Positions 18,529-30,076 of a DNA stretch of 64,000 bases are shown piece after piece. The notes below the pieces were generated by a model, which was given only the letters and a program-made list of their open reading frames with translations, did no database searches and had not been told where the DNA came from. Position numbers and translations under genes: made by a program. Every line of letters begins with the position of its first letter. Within the stretch, counting starts at the first letter, position 1. The DNA is from Nitrospira sp. (lineage in GTDB: Bacteria > Nitrospirota > Thermodesulfovibrionia > Thermodesulfovibrionales > Dissulfurispiraceae): NCBI GenBank assembly GCA_002634385.1, contig NSJL01000008.1, forward strand, positions 1 to 64,000, read 5' to 3'.

Positions 18529-19392
18529 ATGGAGGAAAGCGCATCACTCGGTCAGTTCATTCCCTTGCATTATCACTATAACATGCTGAGCGACACACAC
18601 CGGCTGCAGGGCTTTCAAGAGGCGATTCATGCAATGGTACGCCCCGGTTCCCGTGTCCTGGAATTAGGGGGAGGGACCGGGGTCCTCTCCTTCTTTGCTG
18701 CCCGGAAGGCGTCAAAGGTGTGGTGTGTCGAGAGGAACCCCGAACTGGTCCGGGAGGCCCGCAGGATCCTTTCCCGCAATCCCGGGGCGGAGCGGGTGGA
18801 GGTGATCGAGGCGGATGCTTTTGAGTACCTCCCCCCTGAGCCGGTGGAGGTGGTTATCTGCGAAATGATCCATGTGGGGATGCTGCGTGAAAAACAGGTT
18901 CCGGTGCTCTCCTCCTTCAAGCAGCGGTATCGGGAAAAGTTTCACGCCCCGCTCCCTCTTTTCATCCCCGAAGCGGCCATTCAGGCGGTGCAGCCGGTGC
19001 AGCAGTCTTTCGACTTTTCGGGATTCCATGCCCCGGTTCCCCTTTTTCAGCATCCATATTCCATGCAGAGCGACACGAAAGGCCTCGGGGAGCCGCTACC
19101 GTACCAGATCCTTTCCTATCGCGAGGACCTGCCCGGAGAATGCACCTGGAAGGGAGAAGTGACCGTTACGGAAGCCGGCTTGCTGAACGCCTTCCGCTTT
19201 ATTACCAAGAACATACTGGGGGTGGTGCCGGCGGAAAACCGCACTATCGACTGGTTCAGCCAGTACCTTGTCGTTCCCCTGGAGGAGCCCCTCCCCGTGG
19301 AACGGGGAGAAAGGGTTACGGTATCCTTCTTCTACCGGCCGGGGGACCCGCTCGAAACGTTGTCAGGCTCCCTCGCCGTAATGAAGGACTGA
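18529..19392 (+). CDS. Class I SAM-dependent methyltransferase, PRMT-like
   Basis: About 287 residues. The Rossmann SAM site is VLELGGGTGVLSFFAARKA at about residues 47-65, then VWCVERNPELV, EADAFEYLPPEPVEVVICEMIHVGM and a beta-rich C-terminal half. The CEMIH segment in place of the double-E loop recalls protein arginine methyltransferase-like enzymes, but the substrate is not clear. The ATG at 18529 follows GGAAAGGGGCACC; an upstream in-frame TTG (18499) is less likely. Its last 61 bases overlap the convergent TIM-barrel gene. Confidence 0.75.
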   Translation: MEESASLGQFIPLHYHYNMLSDTHRLQGFQEAIHAMVRPGSRVLELGGGTGVLSFFAARKASKVWCVERNPELVREARRILSRNPGAERVEVIEADAFEYLPPEPVEVVICEMIHVGMLREKQVPVLSSFKQRYREKFHAPLPLFIPEAAIQAVQPVQQSFDFSGFHAPVPLFQHPYSMQSDTKGLGEPLPYQILSYREDLPGECTWKGEVTVTEAGLLNAFRFITKNILGVVPAENRTIDWFSQYLVVPLEEPLPVERGERVTVSFFYRPGDPLETLSGSLAVMKD

Positions 19393-20144
19393 TCGAGGTA
19401 TCCCTTCAGTCTCTCCAGGCTTTTCATTACCCGTTCACGGGTATGCGCCTCGATGGTATAGATGCAGTCGCTGTCCCGCATGGCGGAGAAGAGAGCGGGA
19501 AAGTCGATGCTGCCCTCTCCGGGGGGGAGGTGCTGGTCTGCGGTCTTGTCGTTGTCATGGAGATGAAGCTCGATAATGTAGGGTTTGAGCTCGTCGATCC
19601 ATGCCGTGGGCGGCAGCGCCGAAAAGAGGTTGCAATGTCCCGCATCGAAACAGATACCGAAGTTGCCGGAGCTCATCGCCTCCATCAGCATTCTGAGATT
19701 TGAAGGCTCGTCTTCAAAGATATTCTCGATGGCGATCTTTACGCCCCTTTCCCGCGCTTTTTCATTGAAGGGGACCCAGGTTTCGAGGCTTTTCTCGAGC
19801 CAGAGGGACACATTGAAAGCGTACTTCCACTTCTCATACCCGGAATGGAAGACGATGCTTCCGGGCGATAGAATTTCAGCGATAGCAAGGACCTGGTGGA
19901 AGCGTTCGAGGGTCACTTTCCGTATCCGTGTGTCGAGGGCGGCAGGGCACAGGTCCATGAACGGGGCATGGAAGGACAACGAAGGGCCGTAGGAAAGGGT
20001 CTCCTTCAGACGCTTCAGCGAGGAGAGGTCCATCGCATCGAGACTTGCGGCGTTGAAGTAGATCTCCAGGTTCAGCCGGTTGTCAAGAATAAAAGAAAGA
20101 TGTTCCCCTATCCTGTCGTAAGGGACATGTACATGGGGCTGCAT
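19332..20144 (-). CDS. TIM-barrel sugar phosphate isomerase/epimerase family protein
   Basis: 270 residues of the AP-endonuclease-2/xylose isomerase-like barrel family. Metal-binding style motifs are LSFHAPFMD, IVFHSGYEKW, IAIENIFEDE, GICFDAGHCN, ELHLHDNDKTADQHLPPGEGSIDF and TIEAHTRE. Such proteins are zinc- or manganese-dependent isomerases, epimerases or endonuclease-IV relatives; the substrate is unknown. The ATG at 20144 is chosen because the frame further upstream only shadows the FmdB gene. It follows fmdB by 20 bases, so they are probably co-transcribed. The 3' end overlaps the opposing methyltransferase. Confidence 0.78.
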   Translation of the reverse strand: MQPHVHVPYDRIGEHLSFILDNRLNLEIYFNAASLDAMDLSSLKRLKETLSYGPSLSFHAPFMDLCPAALDTRIRKVTLERFHQVLAIAEILSPGSIVFHSGYEKWKYAFNVSLWLEKSLETWVPFNEKARERGVKIAIENIFEDEPSNLRMLMEAMSSGNFGICFDAGHCNLFSALPPTAWIDELKPYIIELHLHDNDKTADQHLPPGEGSIDFPALFSAMRDSDCIYTIEAHTRERVMKSLERLKGYLDQSFITAREPDNVSSGSPGR

Positions 20145-20164
20145 TATCGGAGTGTATCCCGCCG

Positions 20165-20470
20165 CTACGCAGCCTTGGTTTCGGACTTTGTCTCCGTTTT
20201 TGTTTCGGTCTTTGTCTCGGTTTTGCTCTCCGTCTTCGCTTCGGAAGCTTTTTTCTCCGGGGAGTCCGCCTCTTTGCCCTTCTTTCTGTCGGACGAGGCA
20301 TAGTCGGTCGCATACCAGCCCGTCCCCTTCAAAACGAAGGAGGTAGTGGATATCAGCTTTCTCATTTCTCCCCCGCAGTCGGGGCATTCCGCAAGGGGGG
20401 CATCGCTGAATTTCTGCATGACTTCGTGTCTTTTTTCGCACCGGAGACATGAGTATTCGTATATGGGCAT
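20165..20470 (-). CDS. FmdB-family zinc ribbon protein
   Basis: 101 residues. The FmdB ribbon occupies the first 50: [17 protein letters not shown] and [11 protein letters not shown] (two CxxC pairs), followed by [10 protein letters not shown]. The tail is highly charged and repetitive, with [13 protein letters not shown]-like units encoded by short DNA repeats. FmdB proteins are named for neighbourhood to formamidase; later work places the ribbon in various regulatory roles, so function stays open. A ribosome site AGGAGG lies before the ATG. Confidence 0.9.
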   Translation of the reverse strand: MPIYEYSCLRCEKRHEVMQKFSDAPLAECPDCGGEMRKLISTTSFVLKGTGWYATDYASSDRKKGKEADSPEKKASEAKTESKTETKTETKTETKSETKAA

Positions 20471-20611
20471 AGTGGTACCTCCTGAAAAAATCCTGTATTA
20501 TATATAAATATACCCAAGGGCCGGAGATCAGGTCAAGGATCGTTCCTCTACTCCTCTCCCGGGAGCGGAGCTGCGCCGACAGCGGACGGGGAGCAAAACC
20601 GATTATATTTA

Positions 20612-20641
20612 TTGACTTTATGGCCGATAATCTGTTTTAAT
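20612..20641 (+). promoter_or_regulatory. Sigma-70-type promoter of rplU-rpmA
   Basis: TTGACT (20612-20617) and TTTAAT (20636-20641) are separated by 18 bases, 31 bases before the L21 start codon. Confidence 0.65.
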
Positions 20642-20672
20642 ATCAGTTCGAAATTAATTCGGGGGTGATTGT

Positions 20673-20987
20673 ATGTATGCAGTGGTGGAAGCAGGCGGAG
20701 AGCAGATACGAGTTTCGGCCGGTGACACGGTACGCCTGGAGAAAATGACCGGAGAAATGAACTCCGAAGTAGTGATGGACAAGGTCTTGATGATTTCGGA
20801 CGAAGGGAAAACGGTATGGGGAAAGCCCTATATCACGGGAGCCAGCGTAAAGGCTGAAGTAGTGGGGGAAGGGAAGGGGGAAAAGATCCTCGTCCTGAAG
20901 ACCACTCCCAAGAAAGCCCATAACAAAACGAAGGGCCACCGGCAAAAATACGTAACCCTTAAAATCAAAGAAATAGTAGGAGGATAA
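20673..20987 (+). CDS. rplU: Ribosomal protein bL21
   Basis: 104 residues, standard bL21 length: [20 protein letters not shown], then [27 protein letters not shown] and the C-terminal basic [19 protein letters not shown] that binds 23S rRNA. GGGGGTG upstream gives a ribosome site. rpmA starts 2 bases after its stop, the usual rplU-rpmA arrangement. Confidence 0.98.
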   Translation: MYAVVEAGGEQIRVSAGDTVRLEKMTGEMNSEVVMDKVLMISDEGKTVWGKPYITGASVKAEVVGEGKGEKILVLKTTPKKAHNKTKGHRQKYVTLKIKEIVGG

Positions 20988-20989
20988 CC

Positions 20990-21271
20990 ATGGCACATAA
21001 AAAAGGAGTCGGAAGCTCGCGGAACGGTCGTGACAGCGAGTCCAAACGGCTGGGAGTGAAGAGGTTCGGCGGCCAGTTTGTGCGTGCGGGCAATATCCTG
21101 GTGCGGCAGCGCGGCACGAAGTTCCATAAAGGCAGCAATGTGGGGATCGGTTCCGATGATACCCTGTTCGCCCTTATCGACGGCGTGGTGAAGTTCGAGA
21201 GGAAGGATAAGACACGCATGAAGGTAAGCGTGTATCCTTCCGCCGGAGCGCAGACCGCTGCGAGTGCATAA
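20990..21271 (+). CDS. rpmA: Ribosomal protein bL27
   Basis: 93 residues: [24 protein letters not shown] and [21 protein letters not shown] are diagnostic. The N-terminus begins directly with MAHKKG, so no Firmicutes-type cleavable extension is present. AGGAGGATAACC precedes the ATG. The transcript ends at the terminator 21294-21334. Confidence 0.98.
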   Translation: MAHKKGVGSSRNGRDSESKRLGVKRFGGQFVRAGNILVRQRGTKFHKGSNVGIGSDDTLFALIDGVVKFERKDKTRMKVSVYPSAGAQTAASA

Positions 21272-21293
21272 CTGAAAGGCACAGAGAGAAAGC

Positions 21294-21334
21294 AAAGAGG
21301 CAGTCTGCTCTCGGGGGACTGCCTCTTTTGTTTA
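21294..21334 (+). terminator. Intrinsic terminator after rpmA
   Basis: AAAGAGGCAGTC (21294-21305) pairs with GACTGCCTCTTT (21317-21328) around an 11-base loop, and a T-rich tail follows. The following obgE -10 box (21333-21338) starts within its tail. Confidence 0.9.
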
Positions 21335-21340
21335 TAATGA

Positions 21341-23493
<2,153 letters not shown>

Positions 23494-23537
23494 ATACCCG
23501 GCCCTTGCTACCCGAATAGACACCCGGCTTCATGAAG

Positions 23538-23572
23538 AAAAGGGGATATCGGAAACGGTATCCCCTTTTTTG
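23538..23572. terminator. Terminator between convergent proB and glyS
   Basis: AAAAGGGGATA (23538-23548) pairs with TATCCCCTTTT (23559-23569), followed by a T-run on the plus strand and preceded by A-rich sequence that would serve the minus strand. Confidence 0.88.
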
Positions 23573-23626
23573 TCTGTCCCAGGATAGGTGCAGGGACGCT
23601 ATTCCCTGTGCTTTCCCTCCGGGAGA

Positions 23627-25708
23627 TTACCCGAGCTTCGAGAGATCGGCAATCTGCCGGGCAAGGGCCTGTATGCTCCGGATCAGGGAGAGACGGTTTC
23701 CTTTTATCCGCTCGTCCTTGTCCATGATGAGGACCTTGTCAAAGAACCTGTTAATGAGATCCTTAAGTGTCATCAGGAGTTTGAGGGCGTCGTAGTACTT
23801 GTTCTCCTGCAGCAGGGAAGAAACATGCGGGGTGACGTGTTCCACCTCCCGATACAGCGACTTCTCCTCCTCGTAGGCAAGAAGGGAGGTATCGACAGGC
23901 GGGACATCTTCCTTCGGTGCGATATTATTGACTCTCTTGATGGCAAGGAGGAACGAAGCGGAGTCGGCCTCCTGTCTGAACTGCTGGAGCGCGTTGAGCC
24001 TCTCTTTCAGAGTGTAGAGCGGCGCTTCCTTTGCAAAAGGGAGCACCGCAGCGATGGCGTCGAAAGGATACCCGGCGCTCTGGAGGAGGGGATCGAGCCG
24101 CTGCTCGAAGAATTTGACAAGCTCTCCGACTACCTGCTCCTTATTGCCGATCCGGAAGGAATCCAGCGCCCTTTCAAAGAGCTCCTCAATGGTGAGGGCG
24201 TATCTCCTTTCGGTGAGCAGGGAGATTACCCCGATAGCCTGTCGTCTCAGGGCAAAGGGATCTTCGGAGCCGGTGGGTGCCTGTCCCATCATAAAGAAGG
24301 ATGCCAGATTATCCAGCTTATCCGAGAGACTTACCACGGCACCCGCATCGGTGGAGGGGAGTCTGTCCCCCGAAAAGGCGGGAAGGTACTGCTCGGACAA
24401 CGCCCTCGCGATCTCTTCCGAGAGCCCTTCCTGTGCGGCATAGTACCCCCCCATAATGCCCTGAAGCTCAGGGAACTCGCGCACAACCCCCGAAAGGAGA
24501 TCGGTTTTTGCAAGGAGAGCGGCGGTAGTGACATCCTTTCTTTTTTCAGGACAACATTTCTCTGCGACGAAATCCGCGATGGAAGCGATACGTCTGCTTT
24601 TTTCGTAAAGGGTCCCCAGCCTCTCATGGTAGATCACCTTTTTCAACTCTTCGAGGCGATCTTCAAGCTTTACTTTCCTGTCAGTATCGTAATAGAAGCG
24701 CGCATCCTCGAAACGGGGCTTTATCACCCTTTCCGCACCCTTCCGGATCGTCTCCTGGTTGTCCTGTTTCGTGTTGCTGATGATGACAAAATAATTGGTG
24801 AGCTTGCCGAGGGAATCCTGAAGGGCAAAGTACTTCTGGTGCCCCTTCATCACGGTAATCAGCAGTTCCTTGGGAAGGGCAAGGTACTCCACAGGGAAAG
24901 TGCCGAGAACGGGGGCAGGGTACTCCACGAGAAAAGTAACATGCTGCAGGAGTTCCTCATCCTCCACCAGGGCCGCATTCACCGATGAGGCGAGCTTGCG
25001 CGCACCCTCGATAATGATTCGTTTCCGCTCTTCGGGGTCCACGACGACGAAATTGTTTCTCAATAGGTTGACATAGGAGCGGCTGTCCCTGACTTCAAAG
25101 GGGGCGGGCGCAAGGAAACGGTGTCCGCGGGTCATGGTGATGCTCTTGATGCCGTCGATTTCGAAGGGGACCCTTTTATTGCCGTAAGTAGCGAGTATCC
25201 AGTGGACCGGCCGTACGAACCGGAGATCGCTGTTGCCCCATCTCATGGATTTGGGAAAGGTCAGGGAGAGGATCAGCTTCTGCAAGACCTCGGGAAGAAC
25301 CTCTTCCGTTTTATGGGCATCCTCTTTTACCAAAGCCACCAGGTAGACCCCTTTTCCTTTTTCCTTCCGGGCAAGCTGCCCGATCTCCAAGCCGTTCGTC
25401 CGGGCGAAGGCCTCGGCGGCCTTTGTCGGCATACCCTCTTTATCGAAGGCTGCATTCACCGGGGGACCCCATATCTCTTTCTCCGCGGCTTTCTGGGAGG
25501 CATCCACCTCGGCGATGAGAGTCAGACGACGGGGAGTGGCGTACGTCCTGGCGGAAGAGCAGATCAGGCGGTATTCCGCGCTGAACTTTTCGAAGAGCTC
25601 TTTCATTTTTACGACGGAGTCTACAAGAAAGCGGGCGGGAATCTCCTCTGTCCCCACTTCGAGAAGGAGTAGTGCATTCTGCATAGATTTATCGTCCGTG
25701 TTGACCAT
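23627..25708 (-). CDS. glyS: Glycyl-tRNA synthetase beta subunit
   Basis: About 693 residues, the normal beta-subunit length. It shows the GlyRS-beta N-terminal signature LLLEVGTEEIPARF, EIWGPPVNAAF, GHRFLAP and FSGDRLPSTDAGAVVSLSDKLD (HD-like region), then a C-terminal anticodon-binding part. Together with GlyQ it forms the alpha2beta2 bacterial enzyme. The ATG at 25708 shares bases with the glyQ stop (TGATG) and has GGAG 8 bases upstream, showing translational coupling. Confidence 0.96.
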   Translation of the reverse strand: MVNTDDKSMQNALLLLEVGTEEIPARFLVDSVVKMKELFEKFSAEYRLICSSARTYATPRRLTLIAEVDASQKAAEKEIWGPPVNAAFDKEGMPTKAAEAFARTNGLEIGQLARKEKGKGVYLVALVKEDAHKTEEVLPEVLQKLILSLTFPKSMRWGNSDLRFVRPVHWILATYGNKRVPFEIDGIKSITMTRGHRFLAPAPFEVRDSRSYVNLLRNNFVVVDPEERKRIIIEGARKLASSVNAALVEDEELLQHVTFLVEYPAPVLGTFPVEYLALPKELLITVMKGHQKYFALQDSLGKLTNYFVIISNTKQDNQETIRKGAERVIKPRFEDARFYYDTDRKVKLEDRLEELKKVIYHERLGTLYEKSRRIASIADFVAEKCCPEKRKDVTTAALLAKTDLLSGVVREFPELQGIMGGYYAAQEGLSEEIARALSEQYLPAFSGDRLPSTDAGAVVSLSDKLDNLASFFMMGQAPTGSEDPFALRRQAIGVISLLTERRYALTIEELFERALDSFRIGNKEQVVGELVKFFEQRLDPLLQSAGYPFDAIAAVLPFAKEAPLYTLKERLNALQQFRQEADSASFLLAIKRVNNIAPKEDVPPVDTSLLAYEEEKSLYREVEHVTPHVSSLLQENKYYDALKLLMTLKDLINRFFDKVLIMDKDERIKGNRLSLIRSIQALARQIADLSKLG

Positions 25709-26583
25709 CACGCTTTCTCCGCCAGAAGGGGGAAGCCTTTTTCTTCCCGCTGCTGCAGGAAGGCTTCCGCACAGAATTTTGCCAGTGCCCTCACGCGGGC
25801 GATGTACCCTGTCCTTTCCGTGACGGAAAGCACTCCCCGCGCATCGAGAAGATTAAAAGTATGTGAGCATTTGAGACAGTACTCGTAGGAGGGGAGGACC
25901 AGTCCGTGCTCGCCCATTCTCTTCGCCTCCTTCTCGTACTCTTCGAAAAGCTTCAAAAGGAGGTCCGTGTTGGCGTAATCGAAATTGAATTTCGAGAATT
26001 CCACTTCGCCCTGTTTGTGTATCTCACCGTACTTGATACCCTTGCACCACTCGATATCATAGACACTGTCCACTTCCTGCAGGTACATGGCGATCCTTTC
26101 GAGACCATAGGTAATCTCGAGGGACACCGGTTTGAGATCGATGCCCCCGACCTGCTGAAAGTACGTGAATTGTGTTATCTCCATGCCGTCCAGCCATACT
26201 TCCCACCCCAGTCCCCATGCGCCCAGAGTAGGGGACTCCCAGTCATCCTCGACAAAGCGGATATCGTGTTTTATCGCATCGATGCCGAGAATGGAGAGGC
26301 TTTGGAGATAGACATCCTGACTGTCGGCGGGGGAGGGCTTCAGGATCACCTGGTACTGGTAATAGTGCTGCAGACGGTTGGGATTCTCACCGTATCTGCC
26401 GTCGGTGGGCCTCCTGCAAGGTTCCACATACGCGGTTTTCCAGGGCTCGGGTCCGAGCACCCTGAAAAAGGTGGCGGTATGAAAAGTGCCCGCTCCCACC
26501 TCCAGATCGTAAGGTTGAAGCAGGATACAGCCCTTTTTCGCCCAGAAGTCATGCAACCGTAATATAAGATCCTGGAAGTACAT
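25708..26583 (-). CDS. glyQ: Glycyl-tRNA synthetase alpha subunit
   Basis: About 291 residues: [63 protein letters not shown] and [14 protein letters not shown] are the class II catalytic motifs of GlyQ. GGAAAGG upstream supports the ATG at 26583 over the in-frame ATG 13 codons earlier. No T-box leader is evident upstream. Confidence 0.96.
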   Translation of the reverse strand: MYFQDLILRLHDFWAKKGCILLQPYDLEVGAGTFHTATFFRVLGPEPWKTAYVEPCRRPTDGRYGENPNRLQHYYQYQVILKPSPADSQDVYLQSLSILGIDAIKHDIRFVEDDWESPTLGAWGLGWEVWLDGMEITQFTYFQQVGGIDLKPVSLEITYGLERIAMYLQEVDSVYDIEWCKGIKYGEIHKQGEVEFSKFNFDYANTDLLLKLFEEYEKEAKRMGEHGLVLPSYEYCLKCSHTFNLLDARGVLSVTERTGYIARVRALAKFCAEAFLQQREEKGFPLLAEKA

Positions 26584-26771
26584 TGTGTCCTTTCCGTTAC
26601 AGTTATAATGATGAATAAACATGTTATCTAAAACACAAAACCTTTGTCAAACAAAAGGAGCAAAACACTCTATTTCAGAATGGAAATCAGGAGAAGGCGG
26701 GATGTATTACCCCGGATACGGAAAGCAGGTGGGCTGAAAGGATAAAAACTATTGTATCTATTGGATTATTC

Positions 26772-26800
26772 TTGACACGAGGAAGAGGAGAGGCTATACT
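26772..26800 (+). promoter_or_regulatory. Strong sigma-70 promoter for the DEAD-box helicase gene
   Basis: TTGACA (26772-26777) and TATACT (26795-26800) with exactly 17 bases between them. Start is expected near 26807, giving a leader of about 100 bases. Confidence 0.85.
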
Positions 26801-26827
26801 AGTAGAACCGCATTGATACAAGTGTTC

Positions 26828-26858
26828 CCCGGGTGACCCGTGCTGATACTTCCGGGGG
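26828..26858 (+). other. Leader hairpin upstream of the DEAD-box helicase gene
   Basis: CCCCGG near 26827-26832 can pair with CCGGGG near 26852-26857 across a loop of about 19 bases, within the leader predicted from the 26772 promoter. Cold-shock-type helicase genes often have structured leaders, so a regulatory role is possible. The remainder of 26584-26909 shows no gene. Confidence 0.35.
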
Positions 26859-26909
26859 GCTTTTATCCCTGAATTCCAGCGCAAGAATGTGAAAAGGAGC
26901 GAGATACGG

Positions 26910-28475
26910 ATGAAGTTCGAGGAATTTTCGTTAAGCAGGGAGACGCTGAAAGCAATATCGGAGATCGGATTTGAAGAGCCGACCCCCATCCAGATGTCCG
27001 CAATGCCCCTGGTGTTGCAGGGGCACGATATCGTGGGGCAGGCGCAGACGGGAACGGGAAAGACGGCGGCCTTCGGCATTCCCATTGTGGAGAAATGCCA
27101 GCGGAATAAGAAACCCTTTGCCCTTATTCTCGAGCCCACACGGGAACTCGCGGTACAGGTGGCCCAGGAGATCAACCGCATCGGTAAATACAAGAAAAGC
27201 GTTGTTCTGCCGGTATACGGCGGCAAGTCCATCGAGAACCAGATCAGGGCGCTTCAGCGGGGAGTGGACGTGGTGGTGGGTACTCCGGGACGCATTATTG
27301 ACCACCTCAACCGCGCTACCCTCTCTCTTTCCGGGATACAGATCGTTGTTCTCGACGAGGCGGATGAAATGCTGAATATGGGTTTCATCGAGGATATCGA
27401 GACCATTCTCAAGAGCACCCCTTCCGAAAGACAGACCCTCCTTTTCTCGGCCACCATGCCCCAGCCGATCATGAATATAGCGCGCAGGTATATGCGGAAC
27501 CCCGAGAGGGTAAAAGTAAATACGAAGGATGTGGTGGTGCCCGAGATCAAACAGGTCTTTTACGAAGTGAGAGAAGAGGCCAAGATCAACGCCCTTTCGC
27601 GGCTTTTGGATGTGGAGGACCCTGAGCTGGCCATTGTCTTCTGCCACACTAAAAGGGAGGTTGACGAGGTTTCCCTGAAGCTGCAGCAGATGGGCTACAA
27701 TGCCAGCGCCCTCCACGGGGACTATACGCAGGCGCGAAGGGATGAGGTGATGACCAAGTTCAAGAACGGCATGCTCGATGTGCTGGTGGCCACTGACGTT
27801 GCGGCGCGCGGCCTCGATATTCAGAACGTTACCCATGTAATCAATTACAATATCCCGCAAAACCCCGAAAACTATATCCACCGGATCGGAAGGACCGGAC
27901 GTGCCGGAAAGTCGGGCATGGCCATCACCCTGGTAACGCCGCGTGAATACCGGCACCTCAGGCTCATAGAGAAGACGGCCCAGACCGTCATCGGAAAGAA
28001 GAGACTCCCCACTGCAGAGGATGCCCTCAAAGCAAGAGATAAAAAAGTTTCGAGGGATATCGCGGAGATTATCGAGGAAGAGAGGCATCTCGCCTATCTG
28101 CAAGTGGTGAAAAGCCTGGAAGAGACCCATCGGTTTGAAGATATCGCGGCGGCGGCCCTCTATGCGGCGTACGGGGAGATCCAGGAGAAGCCGATGGAAG
28201 AGAGCTATGAAAAACCGGGGATGGTACGTCTCTTCATGACCATCGGGCGAAAGGACAGGATACAGGTTGCCGATATCGTCAAGTCCATTGCATCGGAGGC
28301 GAATATCCCTTACAGCAAAATCGGGAATATCGATATGCTTGAGAAGTTTACCTTTGTCGAGATCCCCACGGAGCTTGCCGACAGGGTGATTCGCTCCATC
28401 GACGATATGATGATGAAAGGCAAGCGGGTAAAGGTGAAACAGGCACATGCGCGGACGGCAAAGGACGCCGGGTAA
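26910..28475 (+). CDS. DEAD-box ATP-dependent RNA helicase with DbpA-type C-terminus
   Basis: 521 residues. Core motifs in order: FEEPTPIQ (Q motif), AQTGTGKT (I), PTRELA (Ia), GTPGR (Ib), DEAD (II), SATMP (III), VATDVAARGLD (V) and HRIGRTGRAG (VI). The C-terminal part (about 450-515, VRLFMTIGRKDRIQVADIVKSI...FVEIPTEL) is the DbpA/CsdA RNA-binding fold. Such proteins unwind rRNA or mRNA structures, often under cold stress. AAGGAG precedes the ATG at 26910. A GTG seven codons earlier is less likely. Confidence 0.95.
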   Translation: MKFEEFSLSRETLKAISEIGFEEPTPIQMSAMPLVLQGHDIVGQAQTGTGKTAAFGIPIVEKCQRNKKPFALILEPTRELAVQVAQEINRIGKYKKSVVLPVYGGKSIENQIRALQRGVDVVVGTPGRIIDHLNRATLSLSGIQIVVLDEADEMLNMGFIEDIETILKSTPSERQTLLFSATMPQPIMNIARRYMRNPERVKVNTKDVVVPEIKQVFYEVREEAKINALSRLLDVEDPELAIVFCHTKREVDEVSLKLQQMGYNASALHGDYTQARRDEVMTKFKNGMLDVLVATDVAARGLDIQNVTHVINYNIPQNPENYIHRIGRTGRAGKSGMAITLVTPREYRHLRLIEKTAQTVIGKKRLPTAEDALKARDKKVSRDIAEIIEEERHLAYLQVVKSLEETHRFEDIAAAALYAAYGEIQEKPMEESYEKPGMVRLFMTIGRKDRIQVADIVKSIASEANIPYSKIGNIDMLEKFTFVEIPTELADRVIRSIDDMMMKGKRVKVKQAHARTAKDAG

Positions 28476-28700
28476 GGAACCCGCCGGAAAATGCAGGGGC
28501 TCCTTTATTGACGGAGCGCCCTCCCTTCCGCTATAATCACTCCTGATAAAGAGGGGAAACGGCTCCCTTTTTGAGGAGACGTAATCAAACCGGCTTGCGC
28601 GTTTTTCTGTTCCTCCGGAGAGATCCCGGGTGGGCTTCGCACTGCATTTCTCTGTTTATTGCCCTCAATCGCTTTCCGGTAGGTAAAGGAGTGATGTTTT

Positions 28701-29765
28701 TTGAGCAGTACCTCCCTCCGCCATGGTGTGCAGTTCTGCGGCAGCGATGCCCGGTATTGCTTTCGGGGAAAAGATCCCGGACGGTTTCGTTATTCCTCGT
28801 TCCCGCTGTTCCTCTGCGGTGTCCTGATTGGCGCGCTTCTCTTCCTTGGTATTCCTGAATCGGCCCTCGCCGCTGAGCAGGCCGCTCCCTCCTCGTTAAG
28901 TCGGGCTTCTTTTCTCTCCTCCTATGGGGCCGTCGTTTTCCGGCACAAGGGGGAAAGCCCTGCCCATTTGTATATCATCGGCACGAGCCACCGCCATACC
29001 GTGTCCCGCACGAACGGAAGCAATACTGCGAAGGTCCAGGCCGAAGTGTACAAGATCGGGGAGTGGCTGATCGAGAATGAAGCAGTGCAACTCCTGCTTC
29101 CCGAGGGACTCTTCAAGAGGAGGCCTGAGCCGCCTGATCCGGATGAAGAGATGGTGCTTATTGACTCTTCCTTCGATGAGAAGGAGAGGAACCCCTTCCC
29201 CTTTCAATTCATTGAGGAGCGCCTTTCCGATACTTCCGTCTACCTCAATGCAGAGATGCTTCTTAAGGAGCATTTCAGAATATGTACCCGGCAGATAGAG
29301 GACCGGGAGCTTTATGAGGCGGTGGGAGAGTGCCTCAACCGTCTCGAAGGCGCGGGTGACGATATAGTGGAGGCGACCCTCCTTCATGAGGAGCTCTGTT
29401 ATCTTCAGGAAAAGAGGACGGCTGTTATGCTCCAGAAGATACCGGAAATCGTCGAGGAGGAGATCCGCCGGGGAAGAGTGACGGTCCGCAAGGCGATTTT
29501 CACTATCGGTCTGAGTCATATTGCCGACATTATCAGGTACCTGGGCGAGGAAGAGATCAGGATACACGCTCCATTGTTTTCACGGGTGGGCACGGATGAT
29601 TACAACGAGGCGGTACACCTTATCCGGAAACAGTACGGGGTAACCATTATTGTTCCGAGGACGCTGGCGGATGATCCCGACGTATTGCGAAGCAACAGGA
29701 TTGATCCGGTTACCGTAATGCCGCAGGGGACACCACCCCCTGTGGAGACAGTTGCCCTCCCCTGA
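28701..29765 (+). CDS. Secreted TraB/GumN-like protein
   Basis: 354 residues with an N-terminal membrane/signal segment (SFPLFLCGVLIGALLFLGIPESALA, about 33-57). The mature part has two G-x2-H motifs, LYIIGTSHRHT and FTIGLSHIADI, and an E in LLLPEGLF between them. This is the pattern of the TraB/TIKI/GumN superfamily, which includes metal-dependent proteases. Family assignment rests on these motifs only. The TTG start at 28701 is chosen because AAAGGAG (28685-28691) is 9 bases upstream; the ATG at 28694 is in another, shorter frame. The 225 bases before it hold no clear gene. Confidence 0.6.
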   Translation: MSSTSLRHGVQFCGSDARYCFRGKDPGRFRYSSFPLFLCGVLIGALLFLGIPESALAAEQAAPSSLSRASFLSSYGAVVFRHKGESPAHLYIIGTSHRHTVSRTNGSNTAKVQAEVYKIGEWLIENEAVQLLLPEGLFKRRPEPPDPDEEMVLIDSSFDEKERNPFPFQFIEERLSDTSVYLNAEMLLKEHFRICTRQIEDRELYEAVGECLNRLEGAGDDIVEATLLHEELCYLQEKRTAVMLQKIPEIVEEEIRRGRVTVRKAIFTIGLSHIADIIRYLGEEEIRIHAPLFSRVGTDDYNEAVHLIRKQYGVTIIVPRTLADDPDVLRSNRIDPVTVMPQGTPPPVETVALP

Positions 29766-29844
29766 TCACCTCTTCTTTTATTTTTATCCGCTACAATGTC
29801 ATCTAACATGCTGATATTAAATGATAATGAGCTTGCGTTTTCAG

Positions 29845-29873
29845 TTGACAGGCAGGCTTTTTTTTGCTACATT
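29845..29873 (+). promoter_or_regulatory. Probable promoter with long leader before the PRC-barrel gene
   Basis: TTGACA (29845-29850), 17-base spacer, TACATT (29868-29873). The leader to the ATG at 30077 would be about 195 bases. The rest of 29766-30076 shows no supported gene, only a short minus-strand frame of unknown value. Confidence 0.6.
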
Positions 29874-30076
29874 TTAATTAGAAGGAGACAGGATCCACTT
29901 CCCGTCCACATTCTGCTTGTAGACTCCCTTCAGGATTGAACATACCTCCTGCACGTCAGACGCTTTTTCAGGTGATCCTGCCGCGAAACCTTCATAGAGT
30001 GGCGCATGTGGCAAAGGGGTATAGAACCTGAACGGTGCTATACTTTTGGAGGGGTGCAAAACATATGGAGGGAAAA

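Noticed and set aside
23588-24988. 466-codon plus-strand frame
   Set aside because: Antisense to glyS.
26931-28448. 505-codon minus-strand frame
   Set aside because: Antisense to the DEAD-box helicase gene, whose motifs are all in the plus frame.
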